Part shown: one piece after another, positions 24,917 through 34,157 of the stretch | How positions within the stretch are numbered: position 1 is the stretch's first letter | How the letters are laid out: each line of letters starts with the position of its first letter | Assembly: GCF_000739775.1 (NCBI RefSeq) | Contig: NZ_BBJH01000018.1 | Location: 1-64,000, forward strand | Source: Paraburkholderia heleia NBRC 101817 | GTDB lineage: Bacteria > Pseudomonadota > Gammaproteobacteria > Burkholderiales > Burkholderiaceae | DNA length: 64,000 bases | Reading direction: 5' to 3' | Position numbers and translations under genes: made by a program | The notes under the pieces: model-generated | Told to the model about the DNA's origin: nothing | Databases searched by the model: none | Seen by the model: the letters and a program-made list of their open reading frames with translations, nothing else

Positions 24917-24973
24917 CGCCTCATGCAGCGCCGCCGGCAGTTCCCGAGCGGGCACTGGGCCTGCCGCGGCGAC

Positions 24974-25195
24974 TTATAGTTCGAGTTCGCCGAGAATGCG
25001 ATGCGCCAGCGCCTTGGCTTCTTCGAGAGCCTCTTCCGGCGTGCCCGATGCGGCTTCGACTTCATACACCGCGTTTTCGAGTTCCTCGCCGTCGTCGCGC
25101 GCCAGGGAGACCAGGCCCTGGTACTGGCCGGCGTTCATGGGCCGCACGGAGGCGACGGCCGTGTAGATCCCCTTGGTGTAGCTGACGTCTTCCAT
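24974..25195 (-). CDS. Small conserved hypothetical protein (73 aa)
   Basis: A 73-residue acidic protein. A beta-rich start (YTKGIYTAVASVRPMNAGQYQGLVSL) is followed by a Glu/Ala-rich helix (TPEEALEEAKALAHRIL). There is no signal peptide or membrane segment. A GGAG-containing site (revcomp of CTCCTC at 25201-25206) precedes ATG 25195. The helical end resembles HicB-like or stress-associated small proteins, but I cannot assign a family. Confidence 0.6.
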   Translation of the reverse strand: MEDVSYTKGIYTAVASVRPMNAGQYQGLVSLARDDGEELENAVYEVEAASGTPEEALEEAKALAHRILGELEL

Positions 25196-25392
25196 AGCGT
25201 GCTCCTCGTGGAAGGAAACTCCCTCGACGGGCCACGTGGATTAAGGCGCGCAAGCGTCGCGCCTGGCCCGCAACAAGAGGGAGATTCCATGCTAGCACGT
25301 TGCCCGCGCGGCTGCGGGACACGCATATGACGGCGGCGCGGCGCTTTCGTGTCAGCCGCGCGCCGGGTCCTCGCAATGCGCCGCGTGCGCCT

Positions 25393-26376
25393 TCAGTCGG
25401 CGAGCAGCGCGACGACTTCGTCGAGCGTCGGCGAATGCGCGCCGGGCCGGCGGCACGCGGCCGCGCCCGCGGCGAGCGCGAAGGCGAGATGCTGGCGCCA
25501 GTCGCGCTGCGGCGCGCTCATGAGGCTGAACAGCAGCCCGCCGATGGACGCGTCGCCGGCCCCCACCGTATCGGCCACTTCGACGCGCGGCGGCGACGCC
25601 TCGATCACCTCGTCGCGCGCATAGAGCGTGGCCGCCTGCGCGCCGCGCGTGACGAGCAGGGTGGCGGCCGGATTGAGCGCGCGCACGGCTTCGATGGCCT
25701 CGGCCTCGCTCTTGCCGGCGAACAGCATGCGCAGGTCTTCGTCGGACACCTTGATGAGATCGGCGAGCCCGGCCATGCGGCGCAAAATCGGCTCGTAGCC
25801 GTGCGCCATGAGGTTGCGGTAGTTCGGATCGAAGCTGATCTTCACGCCGGCCGCGCGCAGCTCGGCGGCGAGCGTGGCGAGCGTTTCGCCGAGCGGCTGG
25901 CGCACGAGGCTGATGCAGCCGAAGTGCGCCCACTTCGCGTGCGCGCGCCAGCCTTCGGGCAGCTTCGCGGGATCGAAGGCGAGGTCGGCGCTGTGCTCGC
26001 CGATGAAGTAGTACGCGGGCGGATGCGTCTGATGCACGATCGCGAGCAGCGGCGCGCGCTCCACGCGTTGCATGAAGCGCATGTCGAGACCGGCGGCCAC
26101 GCTCGCGTTCCAGAGTTCGTCCGAGAAGTTGTCGACGCCGAGGGCGCCCACGCTCGCCGTGGGCAGCCCGAGGCGCGCCACCGCGCGCGCGACGTTCCAG
26201 CCCGCGCCGCCAGGATGCGCGCGCCAGTGCGAGTCCATGCCCGCTGTGCCGGGTTGCGAAGCGTGCGGCGTGCCCTCGGGCGCGGGGGTGCGCACGAGAT
26301 CGGTGAGGATGTCGCCGGCCGAGATGAAGGCCGGGAAGCCGGACGAAAAGTCCGGGCCGGTGCTGCAGGTGCTCAT
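25393..26376 (-). CDS. PfkB-family sugar kinase (probable fructokinase)
   Basis: A 327-residue ribokinase-fold kinase. The N-terminal substrate-binding motif HPGGAGWNVARAVARLG and the C-terminal DTVGAGDAS anion hole/catalytic Asp motif are intact. It would phosphorylate a ketose, most likely fructose, with ATP in the cytoplasm. It follows the epimerase gene by 16 bases in a LacI-controlled operon. A ketose made by an AGE-family mannose isomerase would need such a kinase, which supports the fructokinase call. Confidence 0.88.
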   Translation of the reverse strand: MSTCSTGPDFSSGFPAFISAGDILTDLVRTPAPEGTPHASQPGTAGMDSHWRAHPGGAGWNVARAVARLGLPTASVGALGVDNFSDELWNASVAAGLDMRFMQRVERAPLLAIVHQTHPPAYYFIGEHSADLAFDPAKLPEGWRAHAKWAHFGCISLVRQPLGETLATLAAELRAAGVKISFDPNYRNLMAHGYEPILRRMAGLADLIKVSDEDLRMLFAGKSEAEAIEAVRALNPAATLLVTRGAQAATLYARDEVIEASPPRVEVADTVGAGDASIGGLLFSLMSAPQRDWRQHLAFALAAGAAACRRPGAHSPTLDEVVALLAD

Positions 26377-26392
26377 CGTCGTGTTCCTCTCT

Positions 26393-27712
26393 CTAGTTCC
26401 GGCCGCTCGTGCCTGCCGTGCCGCCGGCCGTCGCTTCCTCGCGGCCCGCCACCGGCGCCATGCCGCGTCCGGGCAGGGCGTTCAGCGCTTCGTAGCACGC
26501 ACCCATCGTGTGATAGTCGGTCTTGCCGGCGGGGCTCTTCTCGTCACTGTACTTGCGGTTGTCGCAGGTGAGGATGCGATACCACGCACCGTAACGATGA
26601 TCGACGAAATTCGCCCAGCTGTAGCGCCAGATCTCGTCGTACCAGTCCCAGAAGCGCTCGTTGCCGGTGCGCTTGCCGAGCAGCGCCGCCGTGGCGAAGG
26701 TTTCCGCCTGCACCCAGAAGTATTTGTCGTGATCGCACACGGTGCCGTCCGGGCCGAAGCCGTAGTAGAGGCCGCCATGATCGTTGTCCCAGGCGTGGGC
26801 CATGGCCGCGTCGAACAGCTCGATCGCGCGCGGCAGCAGCCAGGGCAGCGGCCGGTGCCGTTCGAGCAGCAAGAGCAGCTTCGCCCACTCGGTTTGATGG
26901 CCCGGCTGGAAGCCCCACGGGCGGAAGATGTTCGAGCTGTCTTCCTCGTTGTAGTGCCAGTCCACCGACCAGTCCGCGTGAAAGTGCTCCCACACGAGCC
27001 CTCGCGAGAGCTTCGCCTGGCGCAGCGTGATGTTCGAGGCGACGCGCTCGGCGCGGTCGAGATAGACGAGATGGCCGGTCGCCTCGTAGGCCGCGAGCAG
27101 CGCCTCGGTCGTATGCATGTTGGCGTTCTGGCCGCGGTAGCCCGACACGATCCAGTCGGCGCTCGCCTCGTCGGCGTACAGACCCGCCGCGCCGTCCCAG
27201 AAGCGGTGTTCCATCAGGTCGAAGGTCGCGCCGATCATCGGCCGCGCTTCCTCGATGCCGGCCATCGCCGCATGCGCGTAAGCGAGCAGCACGAACGCGA
27301 GGCCGTAGCAGTGGCGCGTGGCGTCTAGCACGCGCTTTTTGCCGTCGCGCCAGTCGATCTCCCAGTCGTAGCCCTGCAGCTGCGGGTCCCAATGGCCCTC
27401 GCGCAGGAACTGCAGGCCGTGGCGCGCGTATTCCAGGTGCTGCGCATCGCCGAACTCGCGATACGCCATCGCATAGTTGAAGACGTACCGGCAGCTGCTC
27501 ACGAGGTGCCGCGAGTGCGCGTTGTAGATCGAGCCGTCGTCGCGGAAGTAGTGGAAGAAGCCGCCCGAGGGATCGAGCACGTTCGGCGCGTAGAAGCGCA
27601 GCGTGTCCTGCACGTGGCCGAGCAGGAAGCCGCGGTCGCGAAAGCTCGCGACGCCCGGTGCGGCGACGGGGTGAGCGGTGGCGGAGGGGGCGGTGTCGGC
27701 GGTCGTCGTCAT
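26393..27712 (-). CDS. N-acylglucosamine 2-epimerase (AGE) family sugar isomerase, probably mannose isomerase
   Basis: A 439-residue protein with the AGE (alpha/alpha)6 barrel. Motifs include GGFFHYFRDDGSIYN, HLVSSCRYVFNYAMA, GLYADEASADW, YRGQNANMHTTEALLAAYEAT, FQPGHQTEWAKLLLLLE and KYFWVQAETFATAALLGKR. The His in PGHQTEW and in NMHTTEA are the usual catalytic and binding histidines. Family members interconvert N-acylglucosamine and N-acylmannosamine, or mannose and fructose. The PfkB kinase partner favours mannose/fructose. The in-frame frame extends further upstream, but ATG 27712 fits the family. Confidence 0.88.
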   Translation of the reverse strand: MTTTADTAPSATAHPVAAPGVASFRDRGFLLGHVQDTLRFYAPNVLDPSGGFFHYFRDDGSIYNAHSRHLVSSCRYVFNYAMAYREFGDAQHLEYARHGLQFLREGHWDPQLQGYDWEIDWRDGKKRVLDATRHCYGLAFVLLAYAHAAMAGIEEARPMIGATFDLMEHRFWDGAAGLYADEASADWIVSGYRGQNANMHTTEALLAAYEATGHLVYLDRAERVASNITLRQAKLSRGLVWEHFHADWSVDWHYNEEDSSNIFRPWGFQPGHQTEWAKLLLLLERHRPLPWLLPRAIELFDAAMAHAWDNDHGGLYYGFGPDGTVCDHDKYFWVQAETFATAALLGKRTGNERFWDWYDEIWRYSWANFVDHRYGAWYRILTCDNRKYSDEKSPAGKTDYHTMGACYEALNALPGRGMAPVAGREEATAGGTAGTSGRN

Positions 27713-27785
27713 GGCTTTCTCTTCTGGCTTGGACGTGGCTTCAGCGTAGTTTCGATGGGTGTTCGGCGGGTTTCGACGGCGCGTG

Positions 27786-28850
27786 TCAGGCGCTTTGCGG
27801 CGTGCCTGCGGCGCGATGGTCGGCGTGCCCGGCAACGAGACTCGATGACGCCGCACCCAATGTGCTCGCACGCGCGACGAGCTGGACCGGCAAGCGGATT
27901 TCGTTCGCGGCAGGCGTTTCTTCGAGCAGCAGCTCGACGCCGCGCCGCCCGAGCGCTTCCTTGTCGACGGCGATCGTCGAGAGCGGCGGCGTGGCGTGCG
28001 TGGCGCCCGCGATATCGTCGAAACCGATGATGGCGATGTCGTCGGGCACGCGCAGGCCATTGGCGAGGCACACGCGCATGGCCGCGAGCGCGGCGGCGTC
28101 GTTGTAGGCGAAGACGGCGTCGGGCGGCGGGCGCGGGGTTGGGTATCCGGCGCGCGCCGCATCGAGCAAACGCTGCATGGCGAGCGACGCGCCCGTGTCG
28201 GGATCGAGCCCGCCGTCGATGGTCGTTTCGAGCGACGGGTCGAACAACAGGCCCGCCTCGAAGAACGCGCGCCGATAGCCGAGCGCGCGCTGCGCGATGC
28301 TGTAGTGCGCGAGCGAGCCGCCGATGAACGCAATGCGCCGCCGTCCCAGTCCGAACAGATGCTGCATGGCGAGCGCAGCGCCCGCCGCGTTGTCGATGTT
28401 CACCGAGCGCAGGCCCGGCGCCCACAGGTCGATCAGCACGAGCGGGCGTTGCAGCGCGACGAGCGCGGCGAGCATTTCCGGCTCGACGAAGCCCGCCACG
28501 GCGATGGCGTCGGGGGCATGCAGGCGCAACTGCTGGACGGTGTCGTCGGCGGGACCGGCGGTCAGCAGCGCGGGCACGATGCCGTGTTCGCGGCAGGCGT
28601 CTTCCACGCCGTGCAGCACGTGCGAGAAGAACGGGCTAGCCGCGAAGTTGTTGTGCTGGCGGTGCAGCAGGAAGGTGAGCCGGCGAATGCGCGGACGCAG
28701 TTGCGCGCAGTCATAGCCGAGCGTGCGGGCGACTTCGACGATGCGCTCGCGCGTGGTCTCGGAGAGGCCCGGCTGGTTTTTCAACGCGCGCGAGACCGTG
28801 CCGATCGACACGTTGGCGGCTTGCGCGACGTCACGAATGGTTGTCCCCAT
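27786..28850 (-). CDS. LacI-family transcriptional regulator of the sugar operon
   Basis: A 354-residue repressor. The N-terminal helix-turn-helix/hinge (TIRDVAQAANVSIGTVSRAL, residues 4-23) is followed by the periplasmic-binding-protein-like effector domain (RRRIAFIGGSLAHYSIAQRA, PDAVFAYNDAAALAAMRV, GFDDI). It is the first gene of the minus-strand operon with the epimerase and kinase, starting 73 bases before the epimerase. It probably binds the AT-rich palindromes between it and the divergent small gene and is released by a sugar of the pathway. Confidence 0.92.
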   Translation of the reverse strand: MGTTIRDVAQAANVSIGTVSRALKNQPGLSETTRERIVEVARTLGYDCAQLRPRIRRLTFLLHRQHNNFAASPFFSHVLHGVEDACREHGIVPALLTAGPADDTVQQLRLHAPDAIAVAGFVEPEMLAALVALQRPLVLIDLWAPGLRSVNIDNAAGAALAMQHLFGLGRRRIAFIGGSLAHYSIAQRALGYRRAFFEAGLLFDPSLETTIDGGLDPDTGASLAMQRLLDAARAGYPTPRPPPDAVFAYNDAAALAAMRVCLANGLRVPDDIAIIGFDDIAGATHATPPLSTIAVDKEALGRRGVELLLEETPAANEIRLPVQLVARASTLGAASSSLVAGHADHRAAGTPQSA

Positions 28851-28899
28851 GATTCCTGGCTGGCGGTGGCGCGGTGAGCGTTCCGGGTTGGGTCAGGTG

Positions 28900-29020
28900 T
28901 GCGGCGATTGTATAGTAAAAACTTGGTAAAAGAACCCGAATCTACGTTTAGAATTCCAGGTAAATACCAGTAAACAATGAAATAAACGCAAACATTAGTG
29001 TTTAGTAAAACGTGCTAAAC
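28900..29020. promoter_or_regulatory. AT-rich operator/promoter region of the LacI operon
   Basis: This region is much more AT-rich than its surroundings. It holds several TTTAG/CTAAA and GGTAAA half-sites, including an inverted pair GTTTAG (29000-29005) and CTAAAC (29015-29020), a TTTAGAATTCCAGGTAAA segment, and TTGGTAAAAG. Such repeated half-sites suit a LacI-family dimer. The exact operator is not proven. Confidence 0.5.
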
Positions 29021-29079
29021 ATGTGCGGGCACGATGGTTGCGGAAAGCCGGACACTCACATTCGACTTACGGAGGCATC

Positions 29080-29235
29080 ATGCTCGGCACCCTGCTTCTG
29101 GTCATTCTGATCCTGCTGCTCGTTGGCGCGTTCCCCGCGTGGCCGTATAGCCGCTCGTGGGGCTACGCGCCTTCGGGCACGCTCGGCATCGTCGTTGTCG
29201 TGGTGGTCGTGCTGGTCCTGATGGGGACGATCTAG
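29080..29235 (+). CDS. DUF3309 small membrane protein
   Basis: A 51-residue protein with two hydrophobic segments: MLGTLLLVILILLLVGAFP (1-19) and an almost pure Val/Leu stretch near the C-terminus. They are joined by the DUF3309 loop WPYSRSWGYAPSG. It probably sits in the inner membrane; function unknown. A GGAGG site lies just before ATG 29080. It is transcribed divergently from the LacI operon. Confidence 0.9.
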   Translation: MLGTLLLVILILLLVGAFPAWPYSRSWGYAPSGTLGIVVVVVVVLVLMGTI

Positions 29236-29349
29236 CGACAAGCGACAGCGCAGCAGTCAGGCAGCGCAAGCAAAACGGGCCGGCGCGCGGCGCGAGCCGC
29301 GCGGCCGGCCCGTCCGCATTCCGGGCTGCCGCTCGGGAGATTCAGGCTG

Positions 29350-31197
29350 CTAGAACGCGCCGGCTTCGCGTGGTGTCGAGCCGGGCCTGGGGAGGAGGTC
29401 GGCGCTCGCGTTGCCGTCGATCACGACGAGCCCGCTCGCTTCCTGTTTCGCGCGGCGCTTGGCGAGGGCCGCGAGCGAGGCAATGGCGTCGCTGCTGTGC
29501 TGCGCGCCTTCGCCCGGCGCGATGCGCACGCAGCCGATCGCCATCGTCACGAAGGTGAAGAAGGTGGCGTTGCCGTGGCGATCCTCGCCGTGAATGCCGC
29601 CCGCGAGGCGCTCGCCCGGGGCGTAGAAGCGCTGCGCGCCTTCGTTGAACGTGTCGATCGCGAGGCGTGCGCGCTCGCGCCACGTCTCGCTCTGAAACAG
29701 GACCAGGAAGTCGTCGCCGCCCACGTGGCCGAGGAAGTCGCGCGTGGGGTCGCAGGCGTCGGCTAGCACCGTCGCGGCGAACTTGAGCACCTCGTCGCCT
29801 TGCCAGTAGCCGTACTGGTCGTTGAAGGGCTTGAACTGGTTCAGGTCGACGTAACACGCGTGAAAGCCCGCGTCGTGCGAAAGCAGCCGCTCGATATGCG
29901 CGCTGATGGGAATATTGCCAGGCAGGAAGGTGAGCGGATTGGCGTAGCGCGCAGCCTGGATGCGCACCTCCGTCACCGCGCGCACGAGGCTCTCGCCGGT
30001 GCCGAGGCCGGCGTAGCGGCCGCTATCGGTGATGACGAAGCCATCGGCGAGATAGCGCTGGTCGTCGCTCGCGAGCAGCGTCGCCATCTGCTCGACCGTC
30101 ATCGACTGCTCGATCACCACCGGCTGCGCGTTGGCGAATTGCAGGCAGGCCTTCTTGCCGAACAGCTCGCGATGATACGGCAGCGCATAGCGGTCCATGA
30201 ACGCGCGCCGGTTGATGAGCGCGACGGGCGCGTCGTCTTCCACCACGGCCACCGCGTGCAGGTCGGGTCGACCGTTGAACAGCTCGAGCACGTCGTTGTT
30301 GGTCGCCTGGCGCGGCAGCGCGGGCGCGCGCACGAGCATCTTGCTGGCCGGCGCGCCGCCGCCCGCGGGCTGCGTGGCGGTGCTGCGCGTGGGCTCGGGG
30401 AACACGGCGATATGGTCCGCGCGAATCGCCTCGCGCGCTTCGCGGGCGAGCACGCGCAGCGGCTCCACGTTGGGGCGGCCGAAGAAAAAACCCTGGCCGC
30501 AGTCGATGCCCATGTCGCGCAGCACGATGAGGTCGGCCGCGTTCTCGATGCCTTCCGCCACGAGCCGTGTGCCGCTCGCCTGCGCGAAATACTGCATGGC
30601 GCGCACGGCTTCGAACTTGAGCGCGTCGTTGGCGATGTCGTGGATGAAGAAGCGGTCGATCTTCACGACATCGGGCTGCAACTGCACCCAGAGGTTGAGG
30701 CTGGCGTTGGCCGTGCCGTAGTCGTCGAGCGCGAACTGGGCGCCGGCCGCGCGCAGCGTCTCGACGACGGGCGAAAAGTTGCGCAGGTCGTGGATGGCGC
30801 TCTGCTCGGTGAGTTCGATCACGACGCGCGTGGGGTCGATCGGGCCGTCGAAGAGGGAGAGCGCGGCGTCGCCGGCGGCGGTGAGCTGGCGCAGCGCGTC
30901 GGCGCTGAAATTGAGGAACAGCTTGCCGGGGCAGTCGAGCCCGGCGAACGTTTCGATGCAGGTGCGGGCGGCCGCGCGTTCGAGCGCGGCGGTGCACTGC
31001 TCGTCGCCGGCGCGTGCGAACAGGGCGGCGGGCGTTTCGAGCGGCGAGCCGGCCGGCCCGCGAATGAGGCCTTCGTAGCCGAGGATCGCGCCACTCTCGA
31101 AATCGACGATGGGCTGGAAGACGGCGCGCAGCTGGCGCTGGGCGATCAGCGCCCCGACGCCGGGCGCCGCGTGCAGGAGTGGCGCGGGAGCAGACAT
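29350..31197 (-). CDS. EAL-CBS-GGDEF cyclic-di-GMP signalling protein
   Basis: A 615-residue cytoplasmic protein in the order EAL (about 15-255), paired CBS domains (about 285-405), GGDEF (about 420-585). The EAL part keeps YEGLIR, LNFSAD, ELTEQS, ALDDYGTA, VKIDRFF, AEGIEN and QGFFFGRP, so phosphodiesterase activity is likely. The CBS region (ELFNGRPDLHAVAVVEDD, VITDSGRYAGLGT) could bind a nucleotide. The cyclase motif reads GGDDF, a slight departure from GG(D/E)EF, so cyclase activity is doubtful. No membrane segment is seen. Confidence 0.92.
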   Translation of the reverse strand: MSAPAPLLHAAPGVGALIAQRQLRAVFQPIVDFESGAILGYEGLIRGPAGSPLETPAALFARAGDEQCTAALERAAARTCIETFAGLDCPGKLFLNFSADALRQLTAAGDAALSLFDGPIDPTRVVIELTEQSAIHDLRNFSPVVETLRAAGAQFALDDYGTANASLNLWVQLQPDVVKIDRFFIHDIANDALKFEAVRAMQYFAQASGTRLVAEGIENAADLIVLRDMGIDCGQGFFFGRPNVEPLRVLAREAREAIRADHIAVFPEPTRSTATQPAGGGAPASKMLVRAPALPRQATNNDVLELFNGRPDLHAVAVVEDDAPVALINRRAFMDRYALPYHRELFGKKACLQFANAQPVVIEQSMTVEQMATLLASDDQRYLADGFVITDSGRYAGLGTGESLVRAVTEVRIQAARYANPLTFLPGNIPISAHIERLLSHDAGFHACYVDLNQFKPFNDQYGYWQGDEVLKFAATVLADACDPTRDFLGHVGGDDFLVLFQSETWRERARLAIDTFNEGAQRFYAPGERLAGGIHGEDRHGNATFFTFVTMAIGCVRIAPGEGAQHSSDAIASLAALAKRRAKQEASGLVVIDGNASADLLPRPGSTPREAGAF

Positions 31198-31429
31198 GGA
31201 CAGGCCGGAACGGGCGAAGACGATGAACTTAACGGCATATGATCGGATGAATTAAATGAAATTTTGGTGACAACGCCGCGATGCCCGATCTTCGGGCGTG
31301 CGGTGGAGGCGCGCGTGACGCGGGGAAGAGAGGCTGGCGGGGGAGGTTCGGACGCCGGGCGCTAGCCGCGGCGTTTGCTGCGGAAGGGCGGCGGCATCCC
31401 GCCGCCCCGCATGACGGACTGGGCGACGT

Positions 31430-32476
31430 TCAGCGCCGCGCGGCGGCGGCAGTGCGCTCGCTCGCGCCGGCGCGCGATTCGTCGCCCGCGCTGGCGGCGC
31501 GCTCGGCGCTCATGTCGCGAGCGCCCCAGCGCTGGGCGAGCGCGGCGCACACCATGAGCTGGAACTGGTGGAACAGCATGAGCGGCAGCACGACCGCGCC
31601 CACGGCGTTCGAGGCGAAGATGACCTTCGCCATCGGCACGCCGGCCGCGAGGCTCTTCTTCGAGCCGCAGAAGATGATGGTGATCTGGTCGGCGCGCGAG
31701 AAGCCGAGCTTCTTGCTCGTGAACATCGTGATGCCGAGTGCAAGCGCGAGCAGCACGCCATTCACCACGAGCAGGCCGCCGAGCGCGGTGAGCGGAATGT
31801 GATGCCAGAGCCCTTCGTTCACCGCCTCGGAAAACGCGCCGAACACCACGAGCAGGATCGAACCCTGATCGACGAACTTGAGCACGCCCTTGTTGCGCTC
31901 GATCCAGCGGCCGATCACCGGGCGCAGCAGCTGGCCCGCCACGAACGGCACGAGCAGTTGCAGCACGATGTTCCACACGGTGTGCCACGCCGAGCCGCCG
32001 CTCGCGCTCTGGTTCGTGACGATCAGGCTCACGAGCGCGGGCGTGACGAAGATGCCGATCAGGCTCGACGCCGAAGCGCTGCAAACGGCGGCGGGCACGT
32101 TGCCGCGCGCGATCGAGGTGAATGCGATGGACGACTGCACCGTGGAGGGCAGCGTGCAGAGGAACAGCACGCCCGCATAAAGCGCCGGCGTGACGAGCGG
32201 CGAAAGCACGGGCTTGAGCGCGAGGCCCAAAGCCGGGAAGAGCACGAAGGTGCTGAGCAGCACGACGATGTGCAGCCGCCAGTGCGTAGCGCCTGCGACG
32301 ATCGCCTCGCGCGAGAGCTTGGCGCCGTGCAGGAAGAACAGCAGGCCGACGGCCACGTTGGTGAGCCAGTTGAAACCGGTGGCGGCCTGGCCGTGCACCG
32401 GGAACAGGCTCGCAAGGATCACCGTGCCGACGAGGCAAAGGGTGAAGTTATCGGGCAGGAATTTCGGACGTGCCAT
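31430..32476 (-). CDS. SBF-type (bile acid:sodium symporter family) transporter
   Basis: A 348-residue protein with about 10 membrane helices, of the SBF-like group that includes E. coli YfeH (PF13593 type). Typical segments are LLFFLHGAKLSREAIVAGATHWRLH, TLPSTVQSSIAFTSIARGNVPAAV, and near the end ITIIFCGSKKSLAAGVPMAKVIF. The substrate is unknown; members export or import organic anions with sodium. ATG 32476 is directly before the first helix. Confidence 0.88.
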   Translation of the reverse strand: MARPKFLPDNFTLCLVGTVILASLFPVHGQAATGFNWLTNVAVGLLFFLHGAKLSREAIVAGATHWRLHIVVLLSTFVLFPALGLALKPVLSPLVTPALYAGVLFLCTLPSTVQSSIAFTSIARGNVPAAVCSASASSLIGIFVTPALVSLIVTNQSASGGSAWHTVWNIVLQLLVPFVAGQLLRPVIGRWIERNKGVLKFVDQGSILLVVFGAFSEAVNEGLWHHIPLTALGGLLVVNGVLLALALGITMFTSKKLGFSRADQITIIFCGSKKSLAAGVPMAKVIFASNAVGAVVLPLMLFHQFQLMVCAALAQRWGARDMSAERAASAGDESRAGASERTAAAARR

Positions 32477-33030
32477 CGGACAATCTCAAGTGCGCGCCGG
32501 GGCGCCTGGCTGCGCGCAGATCGATGTGCGCGCAACGGGTGAATCGGGACGTCTATTGTCGACGCAAGCCGATTGAAAAAGCAAATTCATTTGAGGCATT
32601 GATTAATGAATGATACGCATGTATTGCCGGCATCGATGTCTCTTTATGCCGGATTCCTCATCGACGCGCGAGGGGTATGCCCGCGCCGCAAAGTCGTCAG
32701 GAGTCCGCGCATTCTTCAGATGTTCAGGCATGACCGAGGCATCAAACGAACCGTTCTCACGCCTGCGCGCAGCGCCTTGCCAGGCGGCCTTCCGAGGCCG
32801 CGTCCGAAGCCGGAAAACCCAGCAGTAACATGGTGTTACAACCCTTCGGGCGGCATAACATCTTTTGGCTCGACACCCTTTCGGCACGCCCATAAATTAC
32901 CGTCAAAGGGACGCCCGGACCGTTGTGGCGGCAATCGTTACGCGCTCGCGCGGCGAGCGTCCCGGGACTGGCCCGCCATGGCCCGAGTGGCGAGTGCCAG
33001 GCGCAAACGTCGGGCAGGTGAAACGTCACA
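32477..33030. other. Intergenic region, no gene supported
   Basis: This holds the divergent promoters of the SBF transporter (left) and the Gly-rich secreted protein (right). Several short open frames run across it, but none has a signal, motif or ribosome-binding site that I could support. No strong hairpin was seen. Confidence 0.45.
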
Positions 33031-33624
33031 ATGCAGGCAGGGTTGTCAAAACTGGGACAGTGGGTATTGGGGGCTGGATTAATGGCCTTCGTTGCGCTCG
33101 CCCATGCTCAGCCCGGTTTCCCAGGGCACGGCGGCGGCGGCTTCGCGCGCGCGCCTTCCATGCCCACGATGCCCGCCATGCATTCGATGCCCGCACCGCG
33201 CGGCGGCATGCCGTGGGGTGGCGGCTACCACGGCGCCCCTGAGCGCGGCCGCGGTCCTGCCGCTTACACCGGGGCCGCTTCGCCCATGCGCGTGGCCGAC
33301 CAGGGCGGCCGGTACGAGCGCGGCGGCAACCGTGCGCCGAACCAGTGGCAAGGTCAGGTCCAGCAGCAGGCTCCGCATCGCGACTACCGCTATGGCACGC
33401 CGTTCGGCGGCTACGGCGGCGGCTATCGCGGCAATCCCATCACGCCCGTGAGCGCGGAATCGCGCCAGGTGCCGCATCCGCCGGCCGACTCGCCGGTGCG
33501 CGCCGGCTCGATCCGCGAAGACGTCGCCCGCTACAACGAGGAGCGCGGGGGCACCTTCCGGCCCTTCCCGCGCAATGGCGGCGAGGTGCCGCGTCCGCCC
33601 ATGCCTTCGCCTTACCGTAATTGA
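33031..33624 (+). CDS. Gly/Pro-rich secreted hypothetical protein
   Basis: A 197-residue protein. The signal peptide is residues 1-26 (LGQWVLGAGLMAFVALAHAQ). The mature protein is low-complexity, rich in Gly, Pro, Met and Arg (GHGGGGFARAP, PRGGMPWGGGYHGAPERGRG). The C-terminus has a more ordered segment, VRAGSIREDVARYNEERGG. It is probably a periplasmic or outer-surface disordered protein; I recognise no family with known function. The Met-rich N-terminal stretch (PTMPAMHSMPA) could bind metal, which is only inference. A CAGGTG site precedes ATG 33031. Confidence 0.65.
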   Translation: MQAGLSKLGQWVLGAGLMAFVALAHAQPGFPGHGGGGFARAPSMPTMPAMHSMPAPRGGMPWGGGYHGAPERGRGPAAYTGAASPMRVADQGGRYERGGNRAPNQWQGQVQQQAPHRDYRYGTPFGGYGGGYRGNPITPVSAESRQVPHPPADSPVRAGSIREDVARYNEERGGTFRPFPRNGGEVPRPPMPSPYRN

Positions 33625-34157
33625 GCGCTGCCGCCCGGCCCGCTTTCGTTTTCCTCCCTCCGCACGCTTTCTTCCTTTCCTCGATGGATTCTGCTCAGGA
33701 TTCGCTTCAGGCACTGACCTGTTAGCGCCGCTCAAACACGTCCAAAACGAGACGCGTTCGTCCATGCCGTGAAAACTGACGCGTGGATACCACACTTTTT
33801 TGGAAACCTCTCGTTATACAGAACCCTTTCGTCTCAAATCCCGCTTTCGTTTCGGCGGCGCGTCATCCGCGGCCCCGTGCGTGCGGGAGCGCCCCGCTGG
33901 GCGCGGCCCGGCAGGCTGCGATTCAGCGTGACGCAGCGCAGCGCGAAGCGGCACCAACAGCGGCGAACCAGGTTTTATCGGCAGCAAACTAATCCGCCCG
34001 ATATACCGGCAATAACAGCGTTTATTTTTGACCATAAAAATGGTCCGCAAAGATGGATCCGCCCAGAACGGCCACGTCTGCGAACGACGAAAAAACAAAG
34101 CTTTGCGCGAGCGCCTCAGCCGCCCGACACCCTTTTTTGACAAAGACTGGAGAACCC
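33625..34157. other. Intergenic region before the porin gene
   Basis: No gene supported. The right half is AT-rich relative to the surroundings and contains a perfect small palindrome GACCAT AAAA ATGGTC at 34030-34045, about 110 bases before the porin start. This could be an operator or part of the porin leader. Confidence 0.45.

Noticed and set aside
32606..33082. 158-codon plus-strand frame upstream of the Gly-rich protein gene
   Set aside because: It runs into the start of a better-supported gene, has no convincing ribosome-binding site and no recognisable domain.
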